Positions 53,767-63,906 of a DNA stretch of 64,000 nt are shown here, one piece after another. The DNA lies in assembly GCA_027422505.1 (NCBI GenBank), contig JAPQWV010000002.1, forward strand, positions 22,018,001 through 22,082,000, read 5' to 3'. The stretch comes from Craterostigma plantagineum. Lineage: Eukaryota; Streptophyta; Magnoliopsida; Lamiales; Linderniaceae. Within the stretch, counting starts at the first letter, position 1; each line of letters starts with the position of its first letter. Under the pieces are notes generated by a model, which ran no database searches, was not told the DNA's origin, and worked only from the letters and a program-made list of their open reading frames with translations. The position numbers and the translations under genes were made by a program.

Positions 53767-54546
53767 ATGTTTTTGGAGGATCTGATTGTTAGACTTCCTA
53801 CCGAAGAAGACAACAGAGGGTCCGAACGGAGAGTTACGAACTCATCCATGCCCAAAGTGAACATGCTTGAGCATGGTTCTAAGAAAGGCAAGACTGTTGA
53901 TAAGGGCAAAAAGAAGCTCGGGGCTACCGGAGGTGTCTCGAAGCAAAAGCACAAATTTAAGGGAAAGTGTTTTAATTGTGGTAAATTGGGCCACAAGTCG
54001 GCGGATTGTCGCCTGCCGAAACAAAGCAACGAAGCTAATATGATTAAAGACATCACTAAGGGTGTCGATGATTTAGATCTTGTTGTTGTGGTTTCGGAGG
54101 TAAATATGGTTGGATCGAATCCACAAGAATGGTGGATCGATACCAGTGCTACACGTCATGTGTGCACAAACCGTAGATTTTTCTCTACCTGTGAGTCAGT
54201 TGAAGGAGAAAAGATCTACATGGGCAAGTCAGCTGCTGCTACAGTCGAGGGTAAAGGAAGCGTGCTGCTCAAAATGACTTACGGGAAATTATTAACGCTG
54301 AAAGATCTGTTGTACTTTCCGGATATGCGAAAAAATCTAATTTTGGGATTCTTGTTGAACAAGCATGGTTTTCGTATTGTTATTGAATCCGACAAAGTGA
54401 TATTGTCTAAGTCGGGTGTGTTTGTTGGTAAAGGTTACGCCTGTGATGGTTTGTTCAAGCTGAATGTATTGACTATTGTAAATGAGAATGAAAACGTTCT
54501 TTTGTTAACTTGCTTGAATCTTCGAATTTGTGGCACGGTAGATTAG
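53767..54546 (+). pseudogene. copia-3 zinc knuckle and protease
   Basis: 260 codons are open. The CCHC knuckle is CFNCGKLGHKSADC near residues 67-80; the protease starts at EWWIDTSATRHVC, where copia relatives have DTGATRH, so Gly next to the catalytic Asp is Ser. FPDMRKNLILGFLLNKHGFR follows. A TAG at 54544-54546 ends it just before integrase. Confidence 0.88.
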
Positions 54547-55340
54547 GTCACGTTAATTTTGAATCGGTACGTCGATTAATTAACATGGATCATATTCCAA
54601 AATTCGAAATTAATTCGAAACATAAATGCAAAATTTGCGTTGAAGCAAAAATGACGAGATAGTCTTTCCCCTCGGTAGCAAGAAGTACCGAACCGCTTGA
54701 ATTAATTCATAGCAATTCATGTGATTTGAAATACATTCAAACACGTGGTGGCAATTAACATTTTATAACATTTATTGACGATTGCACCTATATTGCTATG
54801 TTTATTTGCTTAAGAGCAAAGACGAAGCATAAGAGAAATTCGTTCTCTACAAAACCGAAGTTGAAACGCAACTCGACAAGAAAATTAAAAGATTGAGAAG
54901 TGATCGAGGCAGGGAATACGAAGTGCCAATTGGGAGCTTCTGTGTGGAACATGGTATCGTCCATGAAGTGATCGCCCCGTATTCACCTCAATCAAACGGA
55001 GTGGCCGAACGAAAGGATCACACATTAAAAGAAATGATGAATGCGATGTTAGTGAGTTAAGGTCTACCGCCTAATATATCGGACGAAGCTATCTTGTCGA
55101 GTAATTACCTATTAAATAGGATACCTCGAAAGAAAATGAATAAAACTCCATATGAATTATGGAAAAAGAAAGACGTCTTCGTACCAACATTTGCGAATGA
55201 GGGGGGTGTTTGGCGAAGGTAGCCGTACCTACGCCTAAAGCGGTGAAAATTGGTCCTAAAATGGTGGAATGTATTTTCATAGGATATGCACTCAATAGTA
55301 CGGCATATCGGTTTCTTGTCTAGGAATCGAAAATTTCGGA
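54530..55340 (+). pseudogene. copia-3 integrase, heavily mutated
   Basis: Readable pieces are [43 protein letters not shown] (first catalytic Asp replaced by Asn), LRSDRGREYEVPIGSF (second Asp kept) and YSPQSNGVAERKDHTLKEMM (Glu kept). Then NYLLNRIPRKKMNKTPYELW and FIGYALNSTAYRFLV. Stops and shifts interrupt between them. Confidence 0.85.
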
Positions 55341-55359
55341 TATACACAAGAACACGGTA

Positions 55360-57032
55360 ATGGAATCGAGGAATACATATTTCTTTGAAAAGATATTTCC
55401 TTGTGAATCCGATGATGGATCCGCTACATCTAAACGAGATGATATAGAAACTGAGATTCTTAGTATGGTTCATGAGAATGAACCGAGACGAAGCAAGCGT
55501 GCCCGAATAGAGAAATCTTTTGGTGACGACTTCGTTACATATTTGATAGAAAATGAACCACTGACTTATGACGAGGCAATGAGCTCCGTGGACGGGCCTT
55601 TATGGAAAGAAGCCATAAAGAGCGAGATTGATTCTATTTTGCAGAATCATACTTGGGAATTAGTTGATCTCTCAAAGGGATGTAAACCTTTAGGATCAAA
55701 ATGGATCTTTAAAAGGAAAATGATACCAGATGGGTCTGTGGAAAAGTATAATGCCAAACTTGTTATCAAAGGATACAAGCAACGCGAAGGCTTAGATTAC
55801 TTTGACACATATTCTCCCGTGACGAGGATAAATTCGATAAGGATGATACTTGCTATCGCGTCCTTACGAAATTTGGAAGTACATCAAATGGATGTCAAAA
55901 CAACTTTCTTAAACGGTGAATTAGACGAAGAAATCTATATGGAGCAACCCGAGGATTTTTTGTGCTCCTGCAACCGGAAAGAAAGTCTGTAGATTGATCA
56001 AATCTTTGTGTATTGAAACAAGCCCCTAAGAAGTGGCACGAAAAGTTTGATCCCGCGATGATCAACTACGTCTTTAAAATCAATGAGAGCGATAAATGCG
56101 TTTACTCAAAGAAAACAGGCGATCTACGTGATTTTATGTCTGTATGTAGACGACATACTCATTGTTTGTAGTAACGACAAACTGGTCAAGTCTACCATGT
56201 TAAATTCGAAATTTGACATGAAAGATATGGGACTTACGGAAGTGATTTTAGGAATTAAAATCATAAGAACGAGTGATGGTATTGCTTTGAGTCAATCTCA
56301 TTACGTAGACAACATTCTCGACAAATTCTGCAAGGGTGATTCTGGTGTTGCTAGACGCCATTAGATCGAAGCGTTCATTTGTCGAAAAATCGTAGTGAGG
56401 CTATTGTTCAAGTAGAATACTCCCGGACGATCGGAAGCTTGATGTATCTAATGAGCTGTATTATGCCAGATATTGCTTATGCTATAAGAAAACTGAGTTC
56501 ATACGCGAGCAATCCAAGTGCGGATCATTGGACCGCTATAATACGGGTTTTGAGATACTTACGGTATTCTCAAGACTATGGATTACACTATGGTCGATAT
56601 CCGGCTGTGTTAGAAGACTACACAGATGCAAACTGAATATCCGACATGAAAGATTCTAAGAGCACAAACGGCAATGTGTTTACACTCGCTGGAGCTGCTG
56701 TGTCGTGGAAATCCTCGAAACAAACGGTTATAGCAAGATCCACTATGGAATCTGAGTTCTTTGCCTTGGATAAATGTGGAGAAGAAGCTGAATGGCTACG
56801 CCATTTCTTAGAGGATATCCCCATATGGGAAAAGCTTGTGCCGCCTATTTGCATACACTGTGATAGTCAATCGGCGATTGGACGAGCACAGAGTACTATG
56901 TGTAATGGTAAGTCGAGACACATACGTCGTCGACATAATACCATTAGGCAAGTGCTTTCAACTGGGGTTATCTCGATTGATGATGTGAAATCTACGGATA
57001 ACATTGCGGATCCGCTAACCAAAATTAAATAG
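55360..57032 (+). pseudogene. copia-3 reverse transcriptase and RNase H, broken
   Basis: 55360-55992 holds ILQNHTWELVDLSKGCKPLG, AKLVIKGYKQREGLDYFDTY and VHQMDVKTTFLNGELDEEIY. After a frameshift, 56083-56364 has LCLYVDDILIVCSNDK (catalytic YVDD). 56379-56636 carries [20 protein letters not shown]. RNase H at 56646-57032 has [31 protein letters not shown] and [12 protein letters not shown]. Small indels and two short gaps separate the frames. Confidence 0.9.
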
Positions 57033-57473
57033 AGATGCAATTGGAAGTTTGACGAAAGGGATGAGCTTAAAGCCTTAAAGTATAGAAGTGCTAAGAAGGA
57101 AAACCCTACCTATGTGACTGGAGATCCCAAGATCTAGGTTCAAAGGGACAACCTAATCTTAGGACTTGGTATCACTGTAGGGGATAACCCCGCTCATTCC
57201 TATCAAGAAACAGTGATGACGGAAAAGGCTAGTATTATAATGCTTTAATGACTATCATAGAGTATTGATAGAAAATACTCGCGACGTGAGAAGTCACATA
57301 TGTTAGGGAGAAGTGGGGCCGCTTCAAAGGAGAACTGCCGTTCTACTGGACTGCAGTAAACCAAGCGTGCTTACAAGGAGGAAGTGCAAAAGGTAAAACA
57401 TACTACCATCTGTTCAGAGTATCATTAGATTAGCAGAAACATTAAACAAAAAATTCTCATTCATGTGGGGGAT
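57033..57473 (+). other. 3' untranslated region and polypurine tract of copia-3
   Basis: Non-coding. It ends in CATGTGGGGGAT (57462-57473), the polypurine tract directly before the 3' LTR. Confidence 0.8.
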
Positions 57474-57791
57474 TGCTAGTTAATTTGAATGAGAAATTGG
57501 GCTTTCAAATTAAGCTATTGGGCTTCAGTTTTGGCACAATAACGGCCCAACTTCTAGAAGACCCGACTTCTAGAAGGTTGAGCTATTATTGGATGATTGA
57601 GTGGTTTGATGGAGTGGTTGAAATCACTACTCAAACTGTGTATTGCATCAATTTATTAAAATATATATATATATATATATATATTATTTTCTATTATAAC
57701 CTTTTTGGCTATAAATAGAGGGAGCGAATCTATTTTAAGGAAATTGTGTGCTACACAATCTTCGAATATTTTTTTCTTTTCCCGGCCAACA
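57474..57791 (+). repeat. 3' LTR of copia-3 (318 bp)
   Basis: It starts TGCTAGTTAATTTGAATGAG and ends CGGCCAACA. Compared with the 5' LTR, 182 bp are missing between CTATAAATAGAG and GGAGCGAATC; GAG flanks the missing piece in the 5' LTR, so deletion between short repeats is likely. Confidence 0.9.
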
Positions 57792-57885
57792 ATTATTAAC
57801 TTCGTTGTCGAACTCAGTAAAAGAAGAGATCAGACATATTTGGTGGTTGTCGTTATTGTTGTTCAGCAACAAACAGATAACTCAC

Positions 57886-57977
57886 CTTTGGTTTTTCCAA
57901 TTTTCCTTTTTGTTTGTCTGGTTTCAAGCCAGGTTGACTGGAACTAACCTTTGATGATATTGAGCCATTTCCAGGAC
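57886..57977 (-). pseudogene. Candidate exon of a host gene
   Basis: Between a TTCCCAAGCAG acceptor and a GTGAGT donor on the minus strand, one frame reads PGNGSISSKVSSSQPGLKPD, then KQKGKLEKPK: basic, low complexity and gene-like. Copia-3 begins about 90 bp into the following intron. Confidence 0.45.
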
Positions 57978-58062
57978 CTGCTTGGGAAAGTAACGTGACA
58001 TATTGAGGAAAGGTAGAAACAACTAAAATAATGTGTAAGCATGTGGTCTTCTATAAATGAAC

Positions 58063-58131
58063 CTTGTCGCTCCTTCGTCCTAGAGAAGGAGAATGGTTAT
58101 CATCAAACTCTGGGGTACGAGGCACCACCAT
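58063..58131 (-). pseudogene. Candidate exon of a host gene
   Basis: The minus strand has TTTGACTTTTCAG, then a frame reading MVVPRTPEFDDNHSPSLGRR and SDK (23 codons), then a GTTCAT donor. It probably belongs with the exons to its left. The gene is not recognised; no upstream exon was found between here and 58500. Confidence 0.45.
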
Positions 58132-58498
58132 CTGAAAAGTCAAACTAAGAAGTGAGGAAAAACATCATAAACTGTCAGGAAAAATTTAATTGAATCTATT
58201 CCTACGGCGGTTTGCTGGCCAGGAATTGGCGCACGAAATCATCTGTATCAAAAACATGTCCCCCTCTATGTCCCAAAATGATCAGATCCGTTAAAATTTA
58301 AATTTGACGGTTCACAAATTTTCTTTTTTATTTATTAATTATTCTAATCTCATAGTCCACCAAATCATAAATGTTGTTATTTCATGAGATTTATATGATA
58401 AAAATAAATAAACACATCCAATTTATTCCTTGATAACCGATTTAATATCCATATCAATATTTTAAAAATAAAAATCAATTTTAAAGGAGTGAGACAGG
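58132..58498. other. Intergenic or intronic sequence, nothing recognised
   Basis: AT-rich, with no ORF. CCCCCTCTATGTCCCAAAAT near 58260 uses the same GTCCCA wording as the repeats at 58499 and 59160-59241. Confidence 0.4.
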
Positions 58499-59241
58499 AA
58501 ATGGGACAGGATAAATGGGACAGAGAATTTCAACCGAGGAATTTGAGTTTTTAGAAGTATATAAACCATTGTTTCATAAATTTCCTCGCTTTTCGAATTT
58601 CGTCTAACATTATTTCGAATTGACTATTTATTACTAAAGCAATTTTTTCTCTAAATGATTAATTGGGAGCCACGCTTACTGGGACGATCACCATTTTGAT
58701 GCGTGTTTGGGATCAGAAGAAGGGATATTTTACATTGATTGGATGTAAAGATTCCCTTAATTGGATAGTTGTTGTATGTTGTACAGTTCATGGGCGCCGA
58801 CTGACCATACAAATTCATGCGGTATTCGAGCAGTGCACTAATAACCCGTAAGTACTAATTAATTACAATGCGAGCTACGTTTTCTGTAGAACGATTTTTT
58901 TTCGCACTAACTGACTGTTATTTATTGCGCACGCATAGATATTATAGATATTAACAGTTGTGATAAGTATTCGGTACCCGCCCGATACGGGTATCTATTA
59001 CCGTTGAATGTAATTTAATGTTGTTTGAACGTTGTAAGAACTATATATGAATATAGAGAGAGCTCATTTCATTTGGGTTCTTACTGTTAATCATTTCAAT
59101 TTGCTAATGGATTTGTGTTCGTTCACAGTAAACATTGTGATTTGATGATAGTTTTTATGGGATCGAATCCTCCATCCCACAACTGTATCCCATTTTATGT
59201 CCCATAGGTTAGAATTTAAGTGTCCCATTTTATGTCCCATT
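58499..59241. repeat. Inverted-repeat pair of ATGGGACA..AAATGGGACA motifs
   Basis: Left arm AAATGGGACAGGATAAATGG with GACA following (58499-58522); right arm TGTCCCATTTTATGTCCCAT (59221-59240). A second copy of the right motif, ATCCCATTTTATGTCCCAT, is at about 59187-59206. This suggests a small DNA element of about 740 bp. No target duplication was resolved. Confidence 0.5.
58663..58851 (+). CDS. Unidentified short ORF, possible exon
   Basis: 62 codons: GATLTGTITILMRVWDQKKG, then YFTLIGCKDSLNWIVVVCCT. It ends close to a good donor (GTAAGT at 58850). Not recognised. The frame may be accidental; it lies within the inverted-repeat pair. Confidence 0.25.
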   Translation: MGATLTGTITILMRVWDQKKGYFTLIGCKDSLNWIVVVCCTVHGRRLTIQIHAVFEQCTNNP

Positions 59242-59244
59242 TCA

Positions 59245-59425
59245 TTGGTGATGGCCGAACAATTAACTTCCCTTTAGAGCAAGCAACACAAGATAATTCA
59301 TTAGATTGAAGAATCATTTGGTTCTTTATCGAATGTCCACGTGAATTTTAAATTATTTTTCACATCATAATTGAACCGGGATGGCCCAACCGCTCATGTC
59401 AAACATTAAATGCACTGTCATCAGT
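59245..59425 (-). pseudogene. Fragment of a copia pre-integrase region
   Basis: The minus strand reads ERLGHPGSIMM, stop, KII, stop, NSRGHSIKNQMILQSNELSC, then VACSKGKLIVRPSPMK. LGHPG and CxxCxxGKLxxRPSP are the zinc-binding pre-integrase segment of one copia lineage. Only about 60 codons remain, between the inverted repeat and the Athila-2 LTR. Confidence 0.75.
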
Positions 59426-59483
59426 AAACTTCTGATTTACGATAGCATATGATTCAATCGTTCTCAGATATGTATAAAATAAC

Positions 59484-60872
59484 TGATCGACACGTGGTGT
59501 GTGAATGGAAAGTGCGACATGTAATAATTAAACGAATACTAAATTACTGTCACCGACGTACGATAGGCAGTGGACCTATCGTTTGTAGTGTAGTAAAGTG
59601 AGTAAACGAGTATCGAACACGAGGAATAAATCAAGTACTAGTAATGACCTATCGACTCGATATTTAACCTAAATAAAATACGCAAATTGTTTGACGACTT
59701 AACCTAACAGATCGCTCCTAAATCAACTAGAAATTCAAAGAACATGCTTAGAACTGGTATGAAGTTTCAAATGATAAAGATGTGCTCGGGGTTCGAATCC
59801 CGCTAGGTGTGATCGCCTAAGACAATGAAATATCGTGCCTACGTGATTCTTGACTAAGTCGCAGTAATTTTTCAACCCACTCGCGAATTTGCTATCGCCC
59901 TAAACGCTCGTGGGGATCTAAAATTCAGTAATTACTAATAGCGAGGATCGAGTATTTGTTTCGCCCTACTCGAATCTTATCTTCTACGAACGGCCTAACC
60001 GTTGTTTAGCTGTCGCCCTAAATGATTTTCCATACATTCACTTTAACACATAGACATATTAAAGCGAAGAAGCAATTTCATAGAACAATAAATAGTCAGA
60101 ATACGCAAATCACGATAAACATGTCTTAAGTACGACTAATCCTATTGTTCATCTAATCCCAAACACAAAAGGGATTTAGCTACGCATGATAGGCGAGAAA
60201 ACAACGAAAGAAATAAAGGATAAAGGCGAAGAATTCATGTTCTTGATATACGGATGATTTGCGATGGGAGCGTTGAAGATTCTTCGTTCTTCGTCAAATT
60301 GGGCGTGATCTCGTCGATGATCCGTCTCTTGCGCTCCGGGATGCGATTCTGCGTTCTTTTGTGCTAATTTTCGTCTCTAGAGTGATTAGGGTTAATCTCT
60401 GGTAAGTTGGTCGAATTTGAGCTTTTTATACTGATTCCGTGTCGGTCACGGCCTGGGACATGGGCCGTCACGGCCGTGACCAACACCGCTCGCGTCTCGT
60501 CAATTTCAGTCATAGGTCACGGCCAAGTGCATTGCACGTCACGGCCATGACCATCATCAGCGCCAGTCTCTGCCTTGCATCACGGTTTGGAGCATCACCC
60601 GTCACGGCCGTGACCAATGGCCTTACGGCACCTCCGTTCTCTGTCCCTCGTCACGGCCAGACGCATTATGCGTCACGGCCGTGACCAATGGCAGTGTTGC
60701 CATTTTCGCGCCGTTTTGCCTCGTTTTCGCTCCTTTTCGCACGAAACTCGTCCTAAGCTCCTTCAACATAATAATAAGTGTAAATATGCCGAATAAATGC
60801 ATAAATTCATTGCTAAAGTTCTATTATACCCCAAATAAATACTATGATAAACGCATTAAAATACGTTTATCA
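59484..60872 (-). repeat. 3' LTR of Athila-2 (1389 bp)
   Basis: On the minus strand it starts TGATAAACGTATTTTAATGC after the purine tract and ends GTGTCGATCA. It holds the palindrome array (60690-60445), a TATA box (60430-60423) and relatives of the four AGGGCGACAGC hairpins (about 60030-59800). It inserted next to a copia fragment. Confidence 0.88.
60423..60690 (-). promoter_or_regulatory. TCACGGCCGTGA array and TATA box of Athila-2
   Basis: Palindromes such as GTCACGGCCGTGAC (60467-60480) alternate with TCACGGCC half-units over about 245 bp. Directly downstream on the minus strand is TCAGTATAAAAAGC, a TATA box. This places the array immediately upstream of the LTR promoter. Confidence 0.65.
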
Positions 60873-60908
60873 AACCTCCCCACACTTAAGCATTTGCTTG
60901 TCCTCAAG
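60873..60908 (-). other. Polypurine tract of Athila-2
   Basis: The minus strand reads TTGAGGACAAGC, then AAGTGTGGGGAGGTT, directly before the LTR; same form as 47430-47464. Confidence 0.85.
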
Positions 60909-62559
60909 TAAATTAGAGTTCAAAGGAGGCATCTAATCTGGATAACGGCACGATTGTTCGCAATTTATCATCTAAGCATAGAAAGCACGAAACGAAATCA
61001 AGCAAGTAATCATGGACGCTGCACTAATGACCTGCACCTGTCAACCTAAACTTCCTTAGCGCTGCAAATCGAGACCTATACCTCACAAGGGTTCACTCAA
61101 TTTACTCAAGTGTATAGGGTAGCATATGATGAGTCGCTCAATTCGTGCACCAGTCCAACCCCAACCATAAACTTGCAAGTTAATCGCATCTCTACTATTC
61201 AAAGGGCAAGTATAAATCTGAGGGTCTTTTCGGGGAAAAACGGGTCGAACAATCATGAAGCGGCAAGCATAAATAATGAACACTTAATCTTAGAGCTAGG
61301 ACACGTAATCGAAAATTATCAGAGAATACAGCATGATCAAACAGAAAGTCACACGTCCCAACATAAGACTCGACGTTCTCGCTCCGAAATCCTAGACTTT
61401 TCTGCTCGACCCTCTCAACTCAGTTTCCTTTCATTTTCTGGCCTTTCACCTTAGTTACGCTCTACTTTTGTGCACTGCCCTTATTCCCTAAAAACATAAA
61501 GGTTTGACTTTTGTCGCATATAATACATCGTCACAGCGAATGCCGTGTACCTAAGGATAGTTATTACCGAAACCTATATCTTGCCAAAGGGTTATGAGCA
61601 TGCTTATGAAAGGGATCGGGTCATTTCAGAAAACAGTCAAGTCAGGGACGAGTCATTTCTCGAGTAGCAGAGAAGAACATCAAATGATACACTGAAACAG
61701 TAACTCTCAAATTCGACTTCTGCTCTATTCTAATCAATTCAGGTTCATATAATCTCTGGAGGCTTATTCGGGTCAGGGGCATTTCATAACATACGGGGTA
61801 AGCAACGAATAGGCTCAAGCTCAACGTGGCTAACTAATGGGGTTCGTCATGGTTAAGAAAATTTTGGCCCTGGACTTGATTACTAATGCCCTCATCATTT
61901 TCACACTCGCACACCAAAACAGTTTCAACACGCATCAGGCAGGCAAGTTCTAGAGAGTATAGACTAGGCACGTCACACAACCAAGAAAAATGAGCATAAG
62001 CTCGTCAGGCTCAAACTCTCACACGAAACAGGGTTATGTGTACGGATCTCTCAAAACAGTGCTATATCTATTCAGGCCGATAAGATTCAATCAGTCATGC
62101 ATGTCCTAATTGCTCACAGAATTTCATAGAATGCAGACCAACTCGAGATAAGAGCAGACAATCATGCCTGATTCAGTAATTCATGCTTTTCCAACGAACT
62201 CAACGACTCACGGACACGTCATAAAAATTTAAAAATTTTCACGTAAGTTCTAAAACTAAATTCCCCTCCCCACACTTAAGTCAGACGTTGTCCTCAACGT
62301 AAAAATGATAAAAGGAAAGGAAAAAGAGTTTAAAAGAACGGGACTCCCCTGACGTGGTCGTATAGTAGTTGTTTATTATGCGCGTGATGGTCGTGTTGTA
62401 ATCCATTTGCATATCCTGACGCTAGCTAGAGAGCAATAGACACGAAAAGAGAGTAGTCCTAAGATTAACTAGAAACATAGTTATAAGCGCAATGTCATAA
62501 ATGAAACACACGCGACTACGCAAGCAAACGCAATGTCATAAAGGAAAAAGAAGAAATCC
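60909..62559 (-). other. 3' untranslated region of Athila-2
   Basis: No convincing coding. At 62261-62300 (minus) it has ACGTTGAGGACAACGT and AAGTGTGGGGAGGGGAA, the counterpart of 46060-46094 in Athila-1. The remainder shows only short chance frames. Confidence 0.6.
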
Positions 62560-63906
62560 CTAAGGTGGCGGCGGTGGCGGTGGTGATGGTGGCCTCGGGC
62601 GCAGGAAAGCCATCGATTGCTGGGAATACTTGAGCGCCGTGTCCATGGCTTGAAGGGCCTGTTTATAACGCTCTAGCTCTGCGTCGTAACGGCGGTGGGC
62701 TTCCTCGTTCTGGTGCTCGTACTCTTCCTGTTGGCGCCGAGTCTCTTCGTTGTATCGCCGGAGCTCGTCGTCCCTCTGTAGCGAGTCGGCGTTCATGCGC
62801 ATCATGTCCTGGCGCAGTGCTTCAAGGTCCGCCGTTGAAGCGTACGGGGCGACGTCGGATGATTCGTCGTGGTGATAGCCGGATGAGTAGGAGGGCCCTG
62901 CTGTCGTCGTGTCTGTCTCCACTGGGTGGGGGCCGTCGAGGTAGAGCTGGTCGTCGGGGACGGCTCCGTGGTCGGTCTGGCCGCGATACATCTCGTGCCA
63001 GATATATACCTTGTTGGCACGAGTCCAGGTGGGCGCCTTCACGAGCATCTTCATCTTCACCAGCATCTCCTCGTTCACTGGGTGACGCCCGCCTACTACC
63101 TCCATCTCGGGTGCATTCGCTGGCCAGTAGTGTAATCCCCGGACGACCTTGGTGATGAGTGCGCCTACGGCAATCTTTCCATTGCGTCTTGCTTCCGCCT
63201 GAGAGCTGAAGGCGTGGGCCACCGCCATCCCTAAGTGGACCTGTTCGCCTCGATGCAGCTTGGCCAGGTAAAATAGATCGCGGAGGGTGACTGCTCCGTG
63301 CGAGTCGCCCCTTGGTGTAAGCGAGGTCGTTAGGAGGGGTTGAATGTACCGCAGTCCTGGGCTCCTGAGCGCAGATGCCTTCGACGTCTTCGCGCTGTAA
63401 GCCGGCTCGCCGGGTCGAGCGATATCGGCCCAGCAACCCTGACGTCCGCCCGGTTGATCAAAGTACGTCGCGTAGGGCTGGTGTGGGTATGGCTGTGGTA
63501 CTCCAAGTGCATGGCACAGGTTGTCGGCCCTCACTATCTGCTCTTCATTGAATGTCCGGAATCTGATCTTGTTGTCGCCGTATTCGTCGTAGGAGAACGT
63601 GGCAAGGAACTCCAAAGTGAGTTCCTTGTATGCCGGTTCTTCGATGCCGAAGAACGTCCCCCAGCCGCTGAGTGATAGGTATTGGCCGACTTGCTGGTCG
63701 ATGCTGTACTTCGTCAGTGTGTCGTGATCGATCTGGTCCATGGAGATGAACTCCATGGCCTTCAGCTTGTTGTAGCGGGCCATCTGAGCTTCGTCCGTGA
63801 ACTGACCCATGGCTTCTAGCATTGTCGGTGGGGGCCCGCGTCGCCTTTGACGAACGGGCGAACACGAGGCGGGGTCATGTGAGGTTGAGGATCGACTTTT
63901 ACACAT
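62560..63906 (-). CDS. Intact extra ORF of Athila-2 (448 residues)
   Basis: ATG 63906 to TAG 62562-62560, with no interruption. It begins MCKSRSSTSHDPASCSPVRQ with a basic RQRRRGPPP run. The globular core (about residues 60-300) has YKELTLEFLATFSYDEY, RFRTFNEEQIVRADNLCHAL, LRSPGLRYIQPLLTTSLTPR and RANKVYIWHEMYRGQTDHG. Residues 355-430 form a charged coiled coil (LEALRQDMMRMN, RRYNEETRRQQEEYEH), and the C-terminus is proline-rich. It resembles the Athila ORF-1 / putative plant transposon protein family. No signal peptide or membrane segment is visible, so it is not a typical envelope. AG of a splice-acceptor-like motif lies just upstream. Confidence 0.8.
   Translation of the reverse strand: MCKSRSSTSHDPASCSPVRQRRRGPPPTMLEAMGQFTDEAQMARYNKLKAMEFISMDQIDHDTLTKYSIDQQVGQYLSLSGWGTFFGIEEPAYKELTLEFLATFSYDEYGDNKIRFRTFNEEQIVRADNLCHALGVPQPYPHQPYATYFDQPGGRQGCWADIARPGEPAYSAKTSKASALRSPGLRYIQPLLTTSLTPRGDSHGAVTLRDLFYLAKLHRGEQVHLGMAVAHAFSSQAEARRNGKIAVGALITKVVRGLHYWPANAPEMEVVGGRHPVNEEMLVKMKMLVKAPTWTRANKVYIWHEMYRGQTDHGAVPDDQLYLDGPHPVETDTTTAGPSYSSGYHHDESSDVAPYASTADLEALRQDMMRMNADSLQRDDELRRYNEETRRQQEEYEHQNEEAHRRYDAELERYKQALQAMDTALKYSQQSMAFLRPRPPSPPPPPPP

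Larger units (their letters stand above)
52589..57791 (+). mobile_element. Ty1/copia element (copia-3) in a host intron
   Basis: LTRs at 52589-53088 and 57474-57791 (TG...CCAACA) are flanked by the perfect 5-bp duplication ATTAT (52584-52588 and 57792-57796). Gag, protease, integrase, RT and RNase H follow in copia order, all with frameshifts or stops. The 3' LTR lacks 182 bp of the 5' LTR. No tRNA-iMet-like primer site follows the 5' LTR (next bases ATCTTAAAATAGATCC). The flanks on both sides look like one intron of a minus-strand gene. Confidence 0.93.
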
